Shown here: positions 8,898 to 17,022 of the stretch, piece after piece | Position numbering within the stretch: position 1 is the stretch's first letter | How the letters are laid out: the number at the start of each line of letters is the position of its first letter | Position numbers and translations under genes: made by a program | The notes under the pieces: model-generated | What the model was told of the DNA's origin: nothing | Databases searched by the model: none | The model's input: only the letters and a program-made list of their open reading frames with translations | NCBI RefSeq assembly: GCF_000993785.3 | Contig: NZ_CP009922.3 | Span: forward strand, 62,001-126,000 | Length of the DNA: 64,000 bases | DNA from: Streptomyces xiamenensis | GTDB taxonomy: Bacteria > Actinomycetota > Actinomycetes > Streptomycetales > Streptomycetaceae | Direction: 5' to 3'

Positions 8898-9139
8898 GCA
8901 GAAACATGCACAGCCAACAGCTGTGTGGAACTGACGGTTTCGCGTGTGTGACGGCTCAGGGAGCGCCACCGGGGAGATCACTTCACAGCGCTGACTGTAC
9001 CCCGCCTGGTTGCGGGGGACTCCTGATTTCCTCTCGGCGCCCGGCGGCGTCGGCAACGGCAGGCAGTCCCGCCCCGGCCTCACTCGTGCGCGCCCCTCCC
9101 GACCTGGGCGTGACACGCGGCGGTACGTGACGGCTGCGG

Positions 9140-9498
9140 TCAGTCGGACGGCTGGTGGGAGGAGCGCTCGGCCTCCGCAGTGGCGGACCAGGAGGAGAGC
9201 AGGCGCAGTCCTTCCTCGGAGGCCGAGCCGGGTTCCGCGGTGTAGATGGTCAGGGTGAGAGCGGGTTCGGCAGCCATCTCCAGGCCCTCGTGGGCGAGGG
9301 TCAGGTCGCCGACGGCGTGGTGGTGGAAGCGCTTGGTGCCCGTGCTGTGATGGCGGACGTTGTGGGCTCCCCAGCAGTGCGGAAGTCGTCACTGCGGGTG
9401 GACAGCTCGCCGACCAGGTCGTGCAGGTCCTTGTCGTGGGGGTCGCGGCCGGCTTCGGTGCGCAGGATGGCCACGGAGATGTCGGCGGCCAGATCCCC
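9140..9498 (-). pseudogene. C-terminal (MmyB-like) fragment of an XRE regulator with frameshift
   Basis: The minus frame reads [20 protein letters not shown] and [12 protein letters not shown], then loses frame near 9368-9378 by one base. It resumes as [20 protein letters not shown] and [11 protein letters not shown], ending at TGA 9140-9142. This is the ligand-binding half of the MmyB-like family of helix-turn-helix regulators that are common next to SDR genes in Streptomyces. The HTH half is absent: at about 9490 the sequence switches to an SDR fragment on the other strand. Confidence 0.65.
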
Positions 9499-9815
9499 CT
9501 GGGCGGCCTCGTCGGCAACCCCGGCCGCGCCGCCAAGCACGGCGTGATCGGCCTGACCAGGAGTGCCGCCCTCGAGTACGGCCCGCGTGGCGTGCCTGTC
9601 AACGCGGTCTGTCCCGGCACCATCGCCACCGCATGGTCGACGCCATGATCACCAACGGTGAACTCGGCCGCGCTCGGGCCGAAACGGGCCAGGCCATCGA
9701 ACGCCTCGGCACCGCCGAGGAGTTCGCCCAAGCCGTCCTCTGGCTGAGCAGCGACGGCGCCGGCTGCGTCACCGGCGTCGCTCTGCCGGTGGACGGCGGC
9801 TGCACCGCCCGGTGA
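9491..9815 (+). pseudogene. SDR-family oxidoreductase fragment lacking the catalytic Tyr
   Basis: The plus frame reads [20 protein letters not shown] and [19 protein letters not shown], changes frame near 9632, and ends [20 protein letters not shown] ... VTGVALPVDGGCTAR. In intact relatives 'GRAAYHATKHG' carries the YxxxK catalytic pair. Here the codons for the Tyr segment are missing, so the active site is gone even before the frameshift. The N-terminal Rossmann half is absent. The fragment is fused at about 9491-9498 to the broken XRE gene, the usual neighbour of this SDR, suggesting an internal deletion of one ancestral pair. Confidence 0.65.
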
Positions 9816-9867
9816 CGTTCAACGGCCGTGCGCGGAGCGTGTCCCCTCTCGGGCACGCAGGGAGCGG

Positions 9868-10617
9868 TCACGCGGGTTCCGGGGCTCGTGCGCGGTCCTG
9901 GAGGTATGCCTCCAGCGCGGCGCTGCCGGCCAGCATCGACCGGCCGCGCGCGCAGACCCGTTCGCGCCAGTCGTGCAGTGCGGCCTCCAGTGGTTCCACG
10001 CCCCCCGCCTGCCGTACCCGGTCCAGCAGTGGAGCGATCCGTGCCAGTGGGTAGCCGCCCCGTCTGAGCTGGTGGGCGAGGCGGGCGTCGCGTACATCGG
10101 CCTCGTCGTAGACGCGGTATCCGGTGCGCGGGTCGCGCCGTGGGCGGAGGAGTCCGGCGCGTTCCCAGGTGCGCAGCGTCGCGGGGCGGACGCCGAGCCG
10201 GCCCGCCAAGGACCCGATCAGCGCTCCCTCCGGCCCGGCGGGTGCGTCGTGCGCGGGCTGCTGGGTGGAGGTCAGGTCGTGCAGGGCGGCACGGACGGCG
10301 TGCAGGGTCCGCCGGTCCTCGCGGAGTTGGGCGTGGCTCTCGTCGATGAGGCGGAAGGCATCTTCGGCTCTCTCCTCGTTCACCGCTCGCATGATCGATG
10401 TGGCCGTGTGGTGGCCGTGCCCGGGTACCAGGGCCAGGAACGCGCGCAGGGCCTGGGCGTGGAGCGGGGTGTAGCGGCGATAGCCGTGCGGGGTGCGGGC
10501 GGCCGGCGGAAGGATGCCGGCCTCCTCGTAGTTCCTGACCGCCTGCGTGGACAGACCGTGCCGGCGGGCCAGGTCGATCGGCCTGAGCCGTTCAGCGGTT
10601 TGAGGGTTTGCTCCCAT
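9868..10617 (-). CDS. MerR-family regulator with two HTH domains
   Basis: This 249-aa protein carries two MerR-type winged helices. The first, residues about 10-80, contains IDLARRHGLSTQAVRNYEEA and TPHGYRRYTP. The second, about 140-205, contains GRLGVRPATLRTWERAGLLR and RDPRTGYRVYDEADV. A helical stretch with HAQLREDRRTLHAVRAALHD separates them. Most MerR proteins have one HTH followed by a coiled coil; two complete HTHs suggest a monomer or an unusual dimer that reads a palindrome. ATG 10617 is preferred, since the upstream frame lies in the promoter and overlaps the operator. It diverges from an erythromycin-esterase-like gene, which is probably its target. Confidence 0.85.
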   Translation of the reverse strand: MGANPQTAERLRPIDLARRHGLSTQAVRNYEEAGILPPAARTPHGYRRYTPLHAQALRAFLALVPGHGHHTATSIMRAVNEERAEDAFRLIDESHAQLREDRRTLHAVRAALHDLTSTQQPAHDAPAGPEGALIGSLAGRLGVRPATLRTWERAGLLRPRRDPRTGYRVYDEADVRDARLAHQLRRGGYPLARIAPLLDRVRQAGGVEPLEAALHDWRERVCARGRSMLAGSAALEAYLQDRARAPEPA

Positions 10618-10653
10618 GTTCCTGCCGTTGTCGCGCAAAAGTTTCAACCGGAG

Positions 10654-10673
10654 CTTCAACGATAGCGTTGAAG
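10654..10673. promoter_or_regulatory. 20-base perfect-arm palindrome, probable MerR operator
   Basis: CTTCAACG-ATAG-CGTTGAAG is an 8+4+8 palindrome that ends 2 bases before the ATG of the esterase-like gene. A related half, TTTCAAC, lies just upstream at about 10642-10648. MerR activators bind within long-spaced promoters. I do not see a clear -35/-10 pair, so whether it activates or represses is open. Confidence 0.5.
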
Positions 10674-10675
10674 CC

Positions 10676-11902
10676 ATGGCTATTGATGTCAAGGACAGCG
10701 CTCATGCCGTCGACGCCGCCTCCGTCATGCGGCTGCTTCCGGCCCGGCCGCGGGTGCTCGCCCTGGGGGAGCCCACTCACGGTGAGGAGTCGCTGCTCGA
10801 GGTGCGCAACGAGTTGTTCCGGCAGTTCGTGGAGCGGGAGGGGTACCGGACGATCGCGATCGAGAGCGATTGCCTGCTGGGCCTGGTGGTGGACGAGTAC
10901 GTCACAGGGGGCACGGACGATCTCGACCGGGCGATGGAAGGGGGGTTCAGCCACGGGCTCGGGTCCTCCGGGGCCAACCGTGAACTGGTGCGCTGGGTAC
11001 GGGCGTACAACGAGGGGCGGCCGGTCGCCGAGTGCGTGCGGTTCGCCGGTTTCGACGGCCCGCTGGAGATCACCGGTGCGGCGAGTCCCCGGTACGCCCT
11101 TGTGGCGCTGTACGACTACCTCGCGGCGCGGGTCGCCCCGGACCTGCTGCCCTGCACAACGGAGACACTGGAGCGGCTGCTCGGGGCGGACGAGCCGTGG
11201 ACGGAGCCGGCCGCGATGACGGACGCCTCCCGGTCCGTGGGGCAGTCGGCGCGGGCCAGGGAACTGATGCTGCTCGCGGACGACCTGGTGGCGCTCCTGG
11301 ACGCGCGGGCTCCCGAGCCGACCACGTCCGGGTCGCGGGAGGAGTGGCACCGGGCGCGCCTGTACGGACGCACCGCCACCGGTCTGCTGCGGTACCACTT
11401 CTGGATGGCCGACAGCTCAGCCGGCCGGATGAGCCGGCTGGTGGAGCTGCGGGACCGGATGATGGCCGACAATCTGCTGGCGCTCGCCGAACGGGGCCCG
11501 GTGCTGGTCCACGCCCACAACTCCCATCTTCAGCGGGACCGGAGCTCGATGCGGATGTGGGACCAGCCGCTGGTGGAGTGGTGGAGCGCCGGTGCCATCG
11601 TGAGCGCGCACCTGGGCGCGGAGTACGCCTTCGTGGCCACGGCGCTCGGCACGATCCGGCACCGGGGTGTGGACGAGCCGCCGCCGAAGAGCGTCGAAGG
11701 GCTGCTGTACGCGCTGCCGGATGATCGGTACGTCGTCGATGTCCGGCGGCTGAACTCCGTTCTCGGCGAGCCGCGGCCCGCCGCTCGCACATCGTCCTGG
11801 TTCGGGTACGCGCCACTCGACCCGGCGCACCTGGGCGGGCTCGACGGCATGGTGTTCGTGAAGGACATGCGGCGGTGTGCGGGCGGTGACCGGGGCGCCT
11901 GA
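10676..11902 (+). CDS. erythromycin-esterase family hydrolase
   Basis: This 408-aa protein of the Ere/succinoglycan biosynthesis-related family starts with the diagnostic VLALGEPTHGEESLLEVRNE; the His of this E-x-T-H-G motif is the proposed active-site base in EreA/EreB. Later motifs are YRTIAIESD, GFDGP, and near residue 275-285 VLVHAHNSHLQRD, which carries the second conserved His. Ere enzymes open the macrolactone of 14-membered macrolides by water, but many family members have other or unknown substrates, so resistance is not proven. ATG 10676 follows the palindromic operator directly. The divergent MerR-like gene probably regulates it, and a strong hairpin downstream ends the unit. Confidence 0.85.
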   Translation: MAIDVKDSAHAVDAASVMRLLPARPRVLALGEPTHGEESLLEVRNELFRQFVEREGYRTIAIESDCLLGLVVDEYVTGGTDDLDRAMEGGFSHGLGSSGANRELVRWVRAYNEGRPVAECVRFAGFDGPLEITGAASPRYALVALYDYLAARVAPDLLPCTTETLERLLGADEPWTEPAAMTDASRSVGQSARARELMLLADDLVALLDARAPEPTTSGSREEWHRARLYGRTATGLLRYHFWMADSSAGRMSRLVELRDRMMADNLLALAERGPVLVHAHNSHLQRDRSSMRMWDQPLVEWWSAGAIVSAHLGAEYAFVATALGTIRHRGVDEPPPKSVEGLLYALPDDRYVVDVRRLNSVLGEPRPAARTSSWFGYAPLDPAHLGGLDGMVFVKDMRRCAGGDRGA

Positions 11903-12043
11903 CCGGTGTCCCGGCCGGGGCGGTCGTGGTCCGGCGCCCTGGAGGGTGAGGCGGTGGCCCTTCGGGGGCCCGCCACCACCGGCTGTTCGCGCGGCGCCCT
12001 GCGCGCCGACCCCGGCGTCATGACCGCGGGTTTGGAAGGGTGG

Positions 12044-12070
12044 CCGCCCGCCCCTGAACGGGGCGGGCGG
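12044..12070. terminator. intrinsic terminator between convergent genes
   Basis: CCGCCCGCCCC at 12044-12054 and GGGGCGGGCGG at 12060-12070 pair perfectly around a 5-base loop. TTTCTTC follows on the plus strand. It separates the esterase-like gene from the convergent ThuA/GSDH gene and may serve both. Confidence 0.85.
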
Positions 12071-12092
12071 TTTCTTCGTCGGGGAGCACGGT

Positions 12093-15000
12093 TCAGCTGC
12101 TGCCGGCCTGTGCCTCGGGCTCGCTGATGCCCTGTCCGACAAAGGTCACCCAGTTGACATTGAGCTCACCGGTGGTCTTCACGAAGTACAGCGGACCGCT
12201 GTGACCGGCGCTCTCACCGCTCACCGGGCCGGCGAAGTCGTCGTACGTCTGCCAGCCACCGGTGGGCTCGACCCGCACGGTGGCGACCACCGGCCCCTCC
12301 GGATCACCGGTGCGGACCTCGACCGTCGCGCCCGCGGAGGGCGAGGCGGCCCGCAGGCCGATCTCGTCGATGCCGGTGAGATTGGCCGGCTCCCACGCCC
12401 ACCAGTCGCCGTCCTCGATGAAGCCGATGTTCTGGCCGCCGCCCGCGGTGTCCCCGGTGGGCTCGATCTCCACGCCGGGGGTGCCGCCGGAGGGAGCGGA
12501 CGGGACCCGCCCCGTGGCGTCGAAGTGCTCGGCCTCGCGGTGCTTCGGCTGGAGGACCAGCACTTCCTGGCTGGTGATCGGCGGGGCGTCACCGGCGCCG
12601 TCGTCCGTGTAGGTCACGGTGACGGTGCCGAAGATGTTCGCCCCGGTGTGGCCCTCGTCGCCGGGCAGCGGGAAGGTTCCGGAGCAGCCCCGGTACTGCT
12701 CGTAGCCGTGGGAGTGTTCGTCGTGGCCGAGCCCCGGCTGCACGATCACCCGGGCGCAGTCGATCTGCGCGTCCTCGGCGTCGGTGACGGACACTTCGTA
12801 GGCGATGGTGTCGCCGAAGGAGAAGTACCCGCCGTTCAGGGGCGCGTGGACTTCGATGGCGGGGGCGGTGTTGCCGGCCGTGATGTCGAGGTTGGAGACG
12901 GCGGTGCGGCCGTCGGCGTCGGTGACCGTCAGCCGTGCGGTGAAGCGTCCCGCCTGGGTGTAGGTGTGGGTGGGGGCGGTCTCGGTGCTGTCCGTGGTGC
13001 CGTCGCCGTCGAAGTCCCAGGCGAAGGTGATCGGGGTGCCGTCCGGGTGGTGGGACTGCGCCGCGTCGAAGGTGACCTCCAGCGGGAGGGGGCCCGAGGT
13101 ACGGCTGGCGGTCATCCGGGCGACCGGGGCGCGGTTGCCGAGCACGTAGTCCACGCGGTACACGCCGGAGTCGGCGTTGTCCCCGCCGAAGCCGCTGCCC
13201 CACTCGATGACGTAGAGCGCGCCGTCCGGGCCGAACCGCAGGGCGTGCGGGCGGGTGAAGTCCATTTCCTCCAGGATCCGGGAGACGTCCGAGACTCCGC
13301 TGCGTTCCGCGTCGGGCTGCACGGAGAACATCCGGCTGTTGTTCCAGTCCGCGAAGACCGCCTTGCCGTCGAAGTAGGCGGGCCACTTGCGGTCGGAGTC
13401 CAGGTCGGCGTCGTACGCGTACGCGCCGCTGGTCATCGGGGCGCCGCTGGTGCCGATCTCCGGGACGCCCGTGCTGGAGGCGCCCATCCACAGCTCGGCG
13501 GGGACGGCCGGGGGAAGTTCGCGCACGCCCGTGTTGTGCGGGGAGTCGTTCACCGGTGCGGCGCAGTCGAAGGCCGCGCCGGCGGTGCCGGTCGCGTAGT
13601 CGAAGGCGTGGTAGGGGGTGTTGTCGCCGACGCAGTAGGGCCAGCCGTAGAAGCCGGGCTCGTCCACGATGTTCCACTCGACGCGGCCGTCGGGGCCGCG
13701 GGTGGGATCGGCGGCGGCGGCGTCCGGACCGTAGTCGGCGACGTACAGGGCGTCCGTGCTGGGGTCGAGGCCGATCCGGAAGGGGTTGCGGAAGCCCATG
13801 GCGTAGATCTCGGGACGGGTGTCGGCGGTGCCCGGTGCGTAGAGGTTTCCCTCCGGGACGGTGTAGCCGCCGTCGTCGTGGGGAGTGATCCGCAGGATCT
13901 TGCCGTTGAGGACGGCGCTGTTGGCCGAGGTGGCCTGGGAGTCCCAGGCGGCCCGTCCGGGCCGCTCGTCCAGCGGGGCGTAGCCGTCGGTCGGCGAGCC
14001 GAAGGGGTTGGTGTTGTCGCCGGTGGCGATGTACAGGTTGCCCTGTCCGTCGAACTCCAGGGCGCCGCCGGCGTGGCAGCACTGTTCCCGCTGGACGTCG
14101 ATCTCCAGCAGGACTTCCTCGCCGGCGAGGTCGAGGGTGTCGCCGCTGACCGTGAAGCGGGAGACCCGGTCGACGGGGTCGGCGCCGGCGGGCGAGTAAT
14201 ACAGGTACAGGTGGCCGTTGTCCGTGAAGCCGGGGTCCAGGGCGATGCCCAGCAGGCCGAACTCCTGCCCCGTGTAGACGGGGAGGGTGCCGATGGTGGC
14301 CACGGTGCCGTCGGTGTGCACCACCCGTACGGCGCCGTTGCGGTCGATGTAGAAGACCCGGCCGTCCTCGGCGATGCCCAGTTCCATCGGGTTGCTGGTG
14401 TTGTCGTCGAGTGTGATCTTCTCGTACCCGGCGGTCAGGGAGGCTCCACAGTCGGCCGGGACGACGCCGGCGGCGGTGGTGATGCCGCCGAGCAGGTGCT
14501 CCAGGAACTCCGGTTCGGCGAAGGATTCGATGGTGTGGCCCAGGCCGGTGTACCAGGCGCGGCCGCCCGAGTAGTCGTGGCACCAGGAGATGGGGTGCTC
14601 GTCCCCCATGTTCCCGCCGGTGTAGCTGTCTTCGTCCAGCGAGGCGAGGACGTGGACGTCGCCGCGCGGGTTGGGGCTGTAGTCGTACCACTCGTCGTGG
14701 CGTTCCCAGCGCACGGGGAGGTGGGCGGTGGAGGGGTGGGCGTGGTCCTCGACCTTGATCGAGGCGTCCTGGGGGGCGGGGTGGCCGGCGAACCAGGAGC
14801 CCACGAGCCCGCCGTACCAGGGCCAGCCGTACTCGGTGTCGGCTGCGGCGTGCACACCGGCGTAACCGCCGCCGCTCTCGATGTACCGCTCGAAGGCGGC
14901 CTGTTGGGTGTCGTCGAGGACGTCTCCGGTGGTGGAGAGCCAGATGACGACGGCGTAGCGGGCGAGGTCCTCGTCGTTGAAGACGGCGGCGTCCTCGGTG

Positions 15001-15239
15001 GCGGTGACCTCGAACCCGTTCTCGGCGCCGAGTTGCTCGATGGCGGCGATTCCGGCGGGGATCGAGTCGTGGCGGAAGCCCGCCGTCTTGCTGAACACCA
15101 GGGCGTGGAAGGTGTCGTCCGCGGAGTCGGGGTGTGCGGTGGCGGGTCCGCCCGCCAGCAGCAGGGCAAGGACGGCGAGAACGGCGACGGCGAAGCGGGC
15201 CGCCAGTCTGCGTGGGGGTGGGGGTGCGGCTGTCACCAC
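12093..15239 (-). CDS. secreted ThuA - glucose/sorbosone dehydrogenase - PKD - CBM6 protein
   Basis: This 1048-aa multidomain exported protein has a signal peptide (RRLAARFAVAVLAVLALLLAG ending near ATAHP) ahead of four modules. They are a ThuA-like glutamine-amidotransferase-fold domain (about 43-260, GFRHDSIPAGIAAIEQLGAE, GYAGVHAAADTEY), a PQQ-type soluble glucose/sorbosone dehydrogenase beta-propeller (about 275-700, GLLGIALDPGF, HAGGALEFDGQGNLYIATGD, MGFRNPFRIGLDP), a PKD domain (about 710-790, FAWDFDGDGTTDSTE) and, after a further Ig-like part, a C-terminal CBM6 (about 903-1035, REAEHFDATGR, IGFIEDGDWWAWE). It probably binds a polysaccharide and oxidises released sugars outside the cell. 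The adjacent ROK regulator and sugar ABC genes support a role in carbohydrate use. PQQ dependence and substrate are not shown by the sequence. Confidence 0.85.
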   Translation of the reverse strand: MVTAAPPPPRRLAARFAVAVLAVLALLLAGGPATAHPDSADDTFHALVFSKTAGFRHDSIPAGIAAIEQLGAENGFEVTATEDAAVFNDEDLARYAVVIWLSTTGDVLDDTQQAAFERYIESGGGYAGVHAAADTEYGWPWYGGLVGSWFAGHPAPQDASIKVEDHAHPSTAHLPVRWERHDEWYDYSPNPRGDVHVLASLDEDSYTGGNMGDEHPISWCHDYSGGRAWYTGLGHTIESFAEPEFLEHLLGGITTAAGVVPADCGASLTAGYEKITLDDNTSNPMELGIAEDGRVFYIDRNGAVRVVHTDGTVATIGTLPVYTGQEFGLLGIALDPGFTDNGHLYLYYSPAGADPVDRVSRFTVSGDTLDLAGEEVLLEIDVQREQCCHAGGALEFDGQGNLYIATGDNTNPFGSPTDGYAPLDERPGRAAWDSQATSANSAVLNGKILRITPHDDGGYTVPEGNLYAPGTADTRPEIYAMGFRNPFRIGLDPSTDALYVADYGPDAAAADPTRGPDGRVEWNIVDEPGFYGWPYCVGDNTPYHAFDYATGTAGAAFDCAAPVNDSPHNTGVRELPPAVPAELWMGASSTGVPEIGTSGAPMTSGAYAYDADLDSDRKWPAYFDGKAVFADWNNSRMFSVQPDAERSGVSDVSRILEEMDFTRPHALRFGPDGALYVIEWGSGFGGDNADSGVYRVDYVLGNRAPVARMTASRTSGPLPLEVTFDAAQSHHPDGTPITFAWDFDGDGTTDSTETAPTHTYTQAGRFTARLTVTDADGRTAVSNLDITAGNTAPAIEVHAPLNGGYFSFGDTIAYEVSVTDAEDAQIDCARVIVQPGLGHDEHSHGYEQYRGCSGTFPLPGDEGHTGANIFGTVTVTYTDDGAGDAPPITSQEVLVLQPKHREAEHFDATGRVPSAPSGGTPGVEIEPTGDTAGGGQNIGFIEDGDWWAWEPANLTGIDEIGLRAASPSAGATVEVRTGDPEGPVVATVRVEPTGGWQTYDDFAGPVSGESAGHSGPLYFVKTTGELNVNWVTFVGQGISEPEAQAGSS

Positions 15240-15348
15240 GTGCTCCTCACTGAACAGCGTGCGTGGGGGGTGTCGCCGGGCCCGAGGGCCGCGGCGGAGC
15301 TGTCGGAGTGGCGGGGGCGTGGAGGCGTCCCGGCCGCCACACCACCCG

Positions 15349-15396
15349 ATTTGTAAGACTGGATGACAAATTAGAAATGGAAGGCGTACACGTCAA
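15349..15396 (-). promoter_or_regulatory. promoter of the ThuA/GSDH gene with overlapping inverted repeat
   Basis: On the minus strand TTGACG (15396-15391) and TAATTT (15373-15368) are separated by 17 bases, a good vegetative promoter. ATTTGT at 15349-15354 and ACAAAT at 15366-15371 form an inverted repeat with an 11-base spacer that overlaps the -10 and start point, so a repressor site is likely. The 5' leader would be about 120 bases. Confidence 0.5.
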
Positions 15397-15531
15397 CCCA
15401 TCCGACGCGGACCGGGCGTCCGGGCCCCGCTCGGCGAGGACACACCGTCGACGACGGCCACCCCCTCGCGCAGGCCGTCCGCCGGCTCCGTGTCCTCCCC
15501 CGTCCTCACCAGGCGCCGGGCGGTGGCCGGG

Positions 15532-16737
15532 TCACTCCTCCCGCAGGACGAAGGCCCTGATGGCGGTGACCGCGGCGGCCCGTGCCCACTCGCCGAAATC
15601 CGGCGCGAGCGTGGTCACCCGCAGGGAGCCGTGGTCGCGGTGCCGCCGGTCCCTGATCCCCGCCTCCACACACCCCTCTTCGGCGGCGATGAGGACCAGG
15701 CCCTCCCCCGCGACGACGAAGTCCTTGACCATGCAGAGGTTCGCGACGGTAGCCAGTGCCGCCCCCAGCGCCCAGGCCGCCGGGCGGAGCACATTCCGGC
15801 ACACCGGGTCCCCCGCGCGGGCCAGGGCCGCCACCTCCTCGGGGGTCACGCCCCGGCGCAGACCGTGCGCGGCGGCGGCCAGGATCGAGCGGGTGGAGAG
15901 GTAGGACGCGATGCAACCGCGGTGACCCTCGGTGCACATCGGGCCGCCCGGGTCCAGCACATGGTGACTGAACTCCCTCAGATCCACCGCGTCGGCGGGC
16001 ACCATGCGGCCGTGCCGCACCAAGGCGTAGCCGATGCCCGCCCCCACCGTCAGCAGGGCGAAGTCGGTCAGGCCGCGCGCGGCACCGAACCACCGCTGGG
16101 CGTGTGCCAGGGCGGTGACGTCGTTCTCCACGACGCAGGGCACGCCCGTACGGCGCGTCAGCCGCTCGGAGAGCTCGATGTCGACCCAGCCCAGGAACGG
16201 GGCGTCGAAGCGCGGCGCGGCGTCCGGGTCGGAGCGGGGGCGGGCCGCGCCGCCCAGGGTGACCCCGGCGGCGACCGGCGCCGTGTCCGCGGTGGTGAGC
16301 CGTTCCCGCACCCCGGCGATCCGGGCGCTGACGGCCTCGGGGGTGGTGGCGTCGAGCGGTTCGGAGGTCTCGGCGATCACCCGGGCCCGCAGGTCGGTGA
16401 CGGCGGCGTACAGCCGGTCCGACGTCAGTTTGACGCCCAGGAAGTGGTGGTCGGCGGCCACCACGTCCAGCGGGCGGGTGGGACGGCCGTTGGCCGGGTC
16501 GTGGACGGTCCCGCCCTCCACCACGAGGCCGGCGGCCGTGAGCGGCTTGGTCAGCCGGGTGAGGCTGCCGGTGGACAGACCGAGCACCCGGGCGAGATCG
16601 GTGCGGGTGCTGGGGCCGTTGACCAGCAGTTCGCGCACGACGGGGCGGGCCGCGCGGGAGACCGTCCCCCAGGCGCCGACGAGGGGAAGCGGGCCGGGCG
16701 CGGCGGGCTCCGGTGGGGTGGGCGTGGCGGGGGGCAC
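15532..16737 (-). CDS. ROK-family transcriptional repressor
   Basis: This 401-aa ROK regulator has an N-terminal winged HTH (residues about 30-90, TRTDLARVLGLSTGSLTRLTKP) followed by a sugar-kinase-like fold with VENDVTALAHAQRWFGAARG and TVGAGIGYALVRHGRMV. The zinc-binding loop reads MCTEGHRGCIAS, while the usual ROK motif is CGCGxxGCxE. One of the canonical cysteines and the final Glu are therefore replaced, so metal binding may be altered. Such proteins sense a sugar or sugar phosphate and repress transport genes. It is divergent from the ABC importer at 17023. A pair of identical operators lies in the shared gap, and the ThuA/GSDH gene is downstream on the same strand. Confidence 0.85.
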   Translation of the reverse strand: MPPATPTPPEPAAPGPLPLVGAWGTVSRAARPVVRELLVNGPSTRTDLARVLGLSTGSLTRLTKPLTAAGLVVEGGTVHDPANGRPTRPLDVVAADHHFLGVKLTSDRLYAAVTDLRARVIAETSEPLDATTPEAVSARIAGVRERLTTADTAPVAAGVTLGGAARPRSDPDAAPRFDAPFLGWVDIELSERLTRRTGVPCVVENDVTALAHAQRWFGAARGLTDFALLTVGAGIGYALVRHGRMVPADAVDLREFSHHVLDPGGPMCTEGHRGCIASYLSTRSILAAAAHGLRRGVTPEEVAALARAGDPVCRNVLRPAAWALGAALATVANLCMVKDFVVAGEGLVLIAAEEGCVEAGIRDRRHRDHGSLRVTTLAPDFGEWARAAAVTAIRAFVLREE

Positions 16738-16816
16738 GGCGACTCCCGTCCTCGGCGGATCCTCGGTGGGTGGCGGGCCGCACGCCTGGGGGCAACCAGG
16801 CGATGCACACGCCTAC

Positions 16817-16943
16817 TTGGCTTCGCGGCAAAGCTAAGGGGGCGGCGATGGGGCGCGTCAACTCCACATATTCCAAAGAATTCGCGCAAGATCTCGTGAC
16901 AAGTCGACGAGAGTGACCTAGCTTGGCTCCATCTCAAAGCCAA
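16817..16943. promoter_or_regulatory. divergent promoters with two matching ROK operators
   Basis: TTGGCT-N9-AGCTAA at 16817-16837 and TTGGCT-N9-AGCCAA at 16923-16943 are two copies of one operator. The first overlaps the -10 of the ROK gene (minus strand: -35 TTGACG 16861-16856, -10 TAGCTT 16836-16831, 19-base spacer). The second overlaps the -10/start of the importer promoter (plus strand: -35 GTGACA 16896-16901, -10 TAGCTT 16919-16924, 17-base spacer). This is a clear layout for autorepression plus repression of the importer, and the two sites could be looped together. Confidence 0.65.
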
Positions 16944-17022
16944 CTTCGCCGGGACGGGGCGTCATTGGCGTGTCACCCGGGACGCGCGTGCGGGCCGCGC
17001 GCGAGCCGGAGGAGAGGAACGC

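Noticed and set aside
12201..15356. 1051-codon open frame on the plus strand opposite the ThuA/GSDH gene
   Set aside because: It is the complement of a real gene with very high third-position GC. The translation is Val/Gly/Arg-rich, low complexity and without domains.
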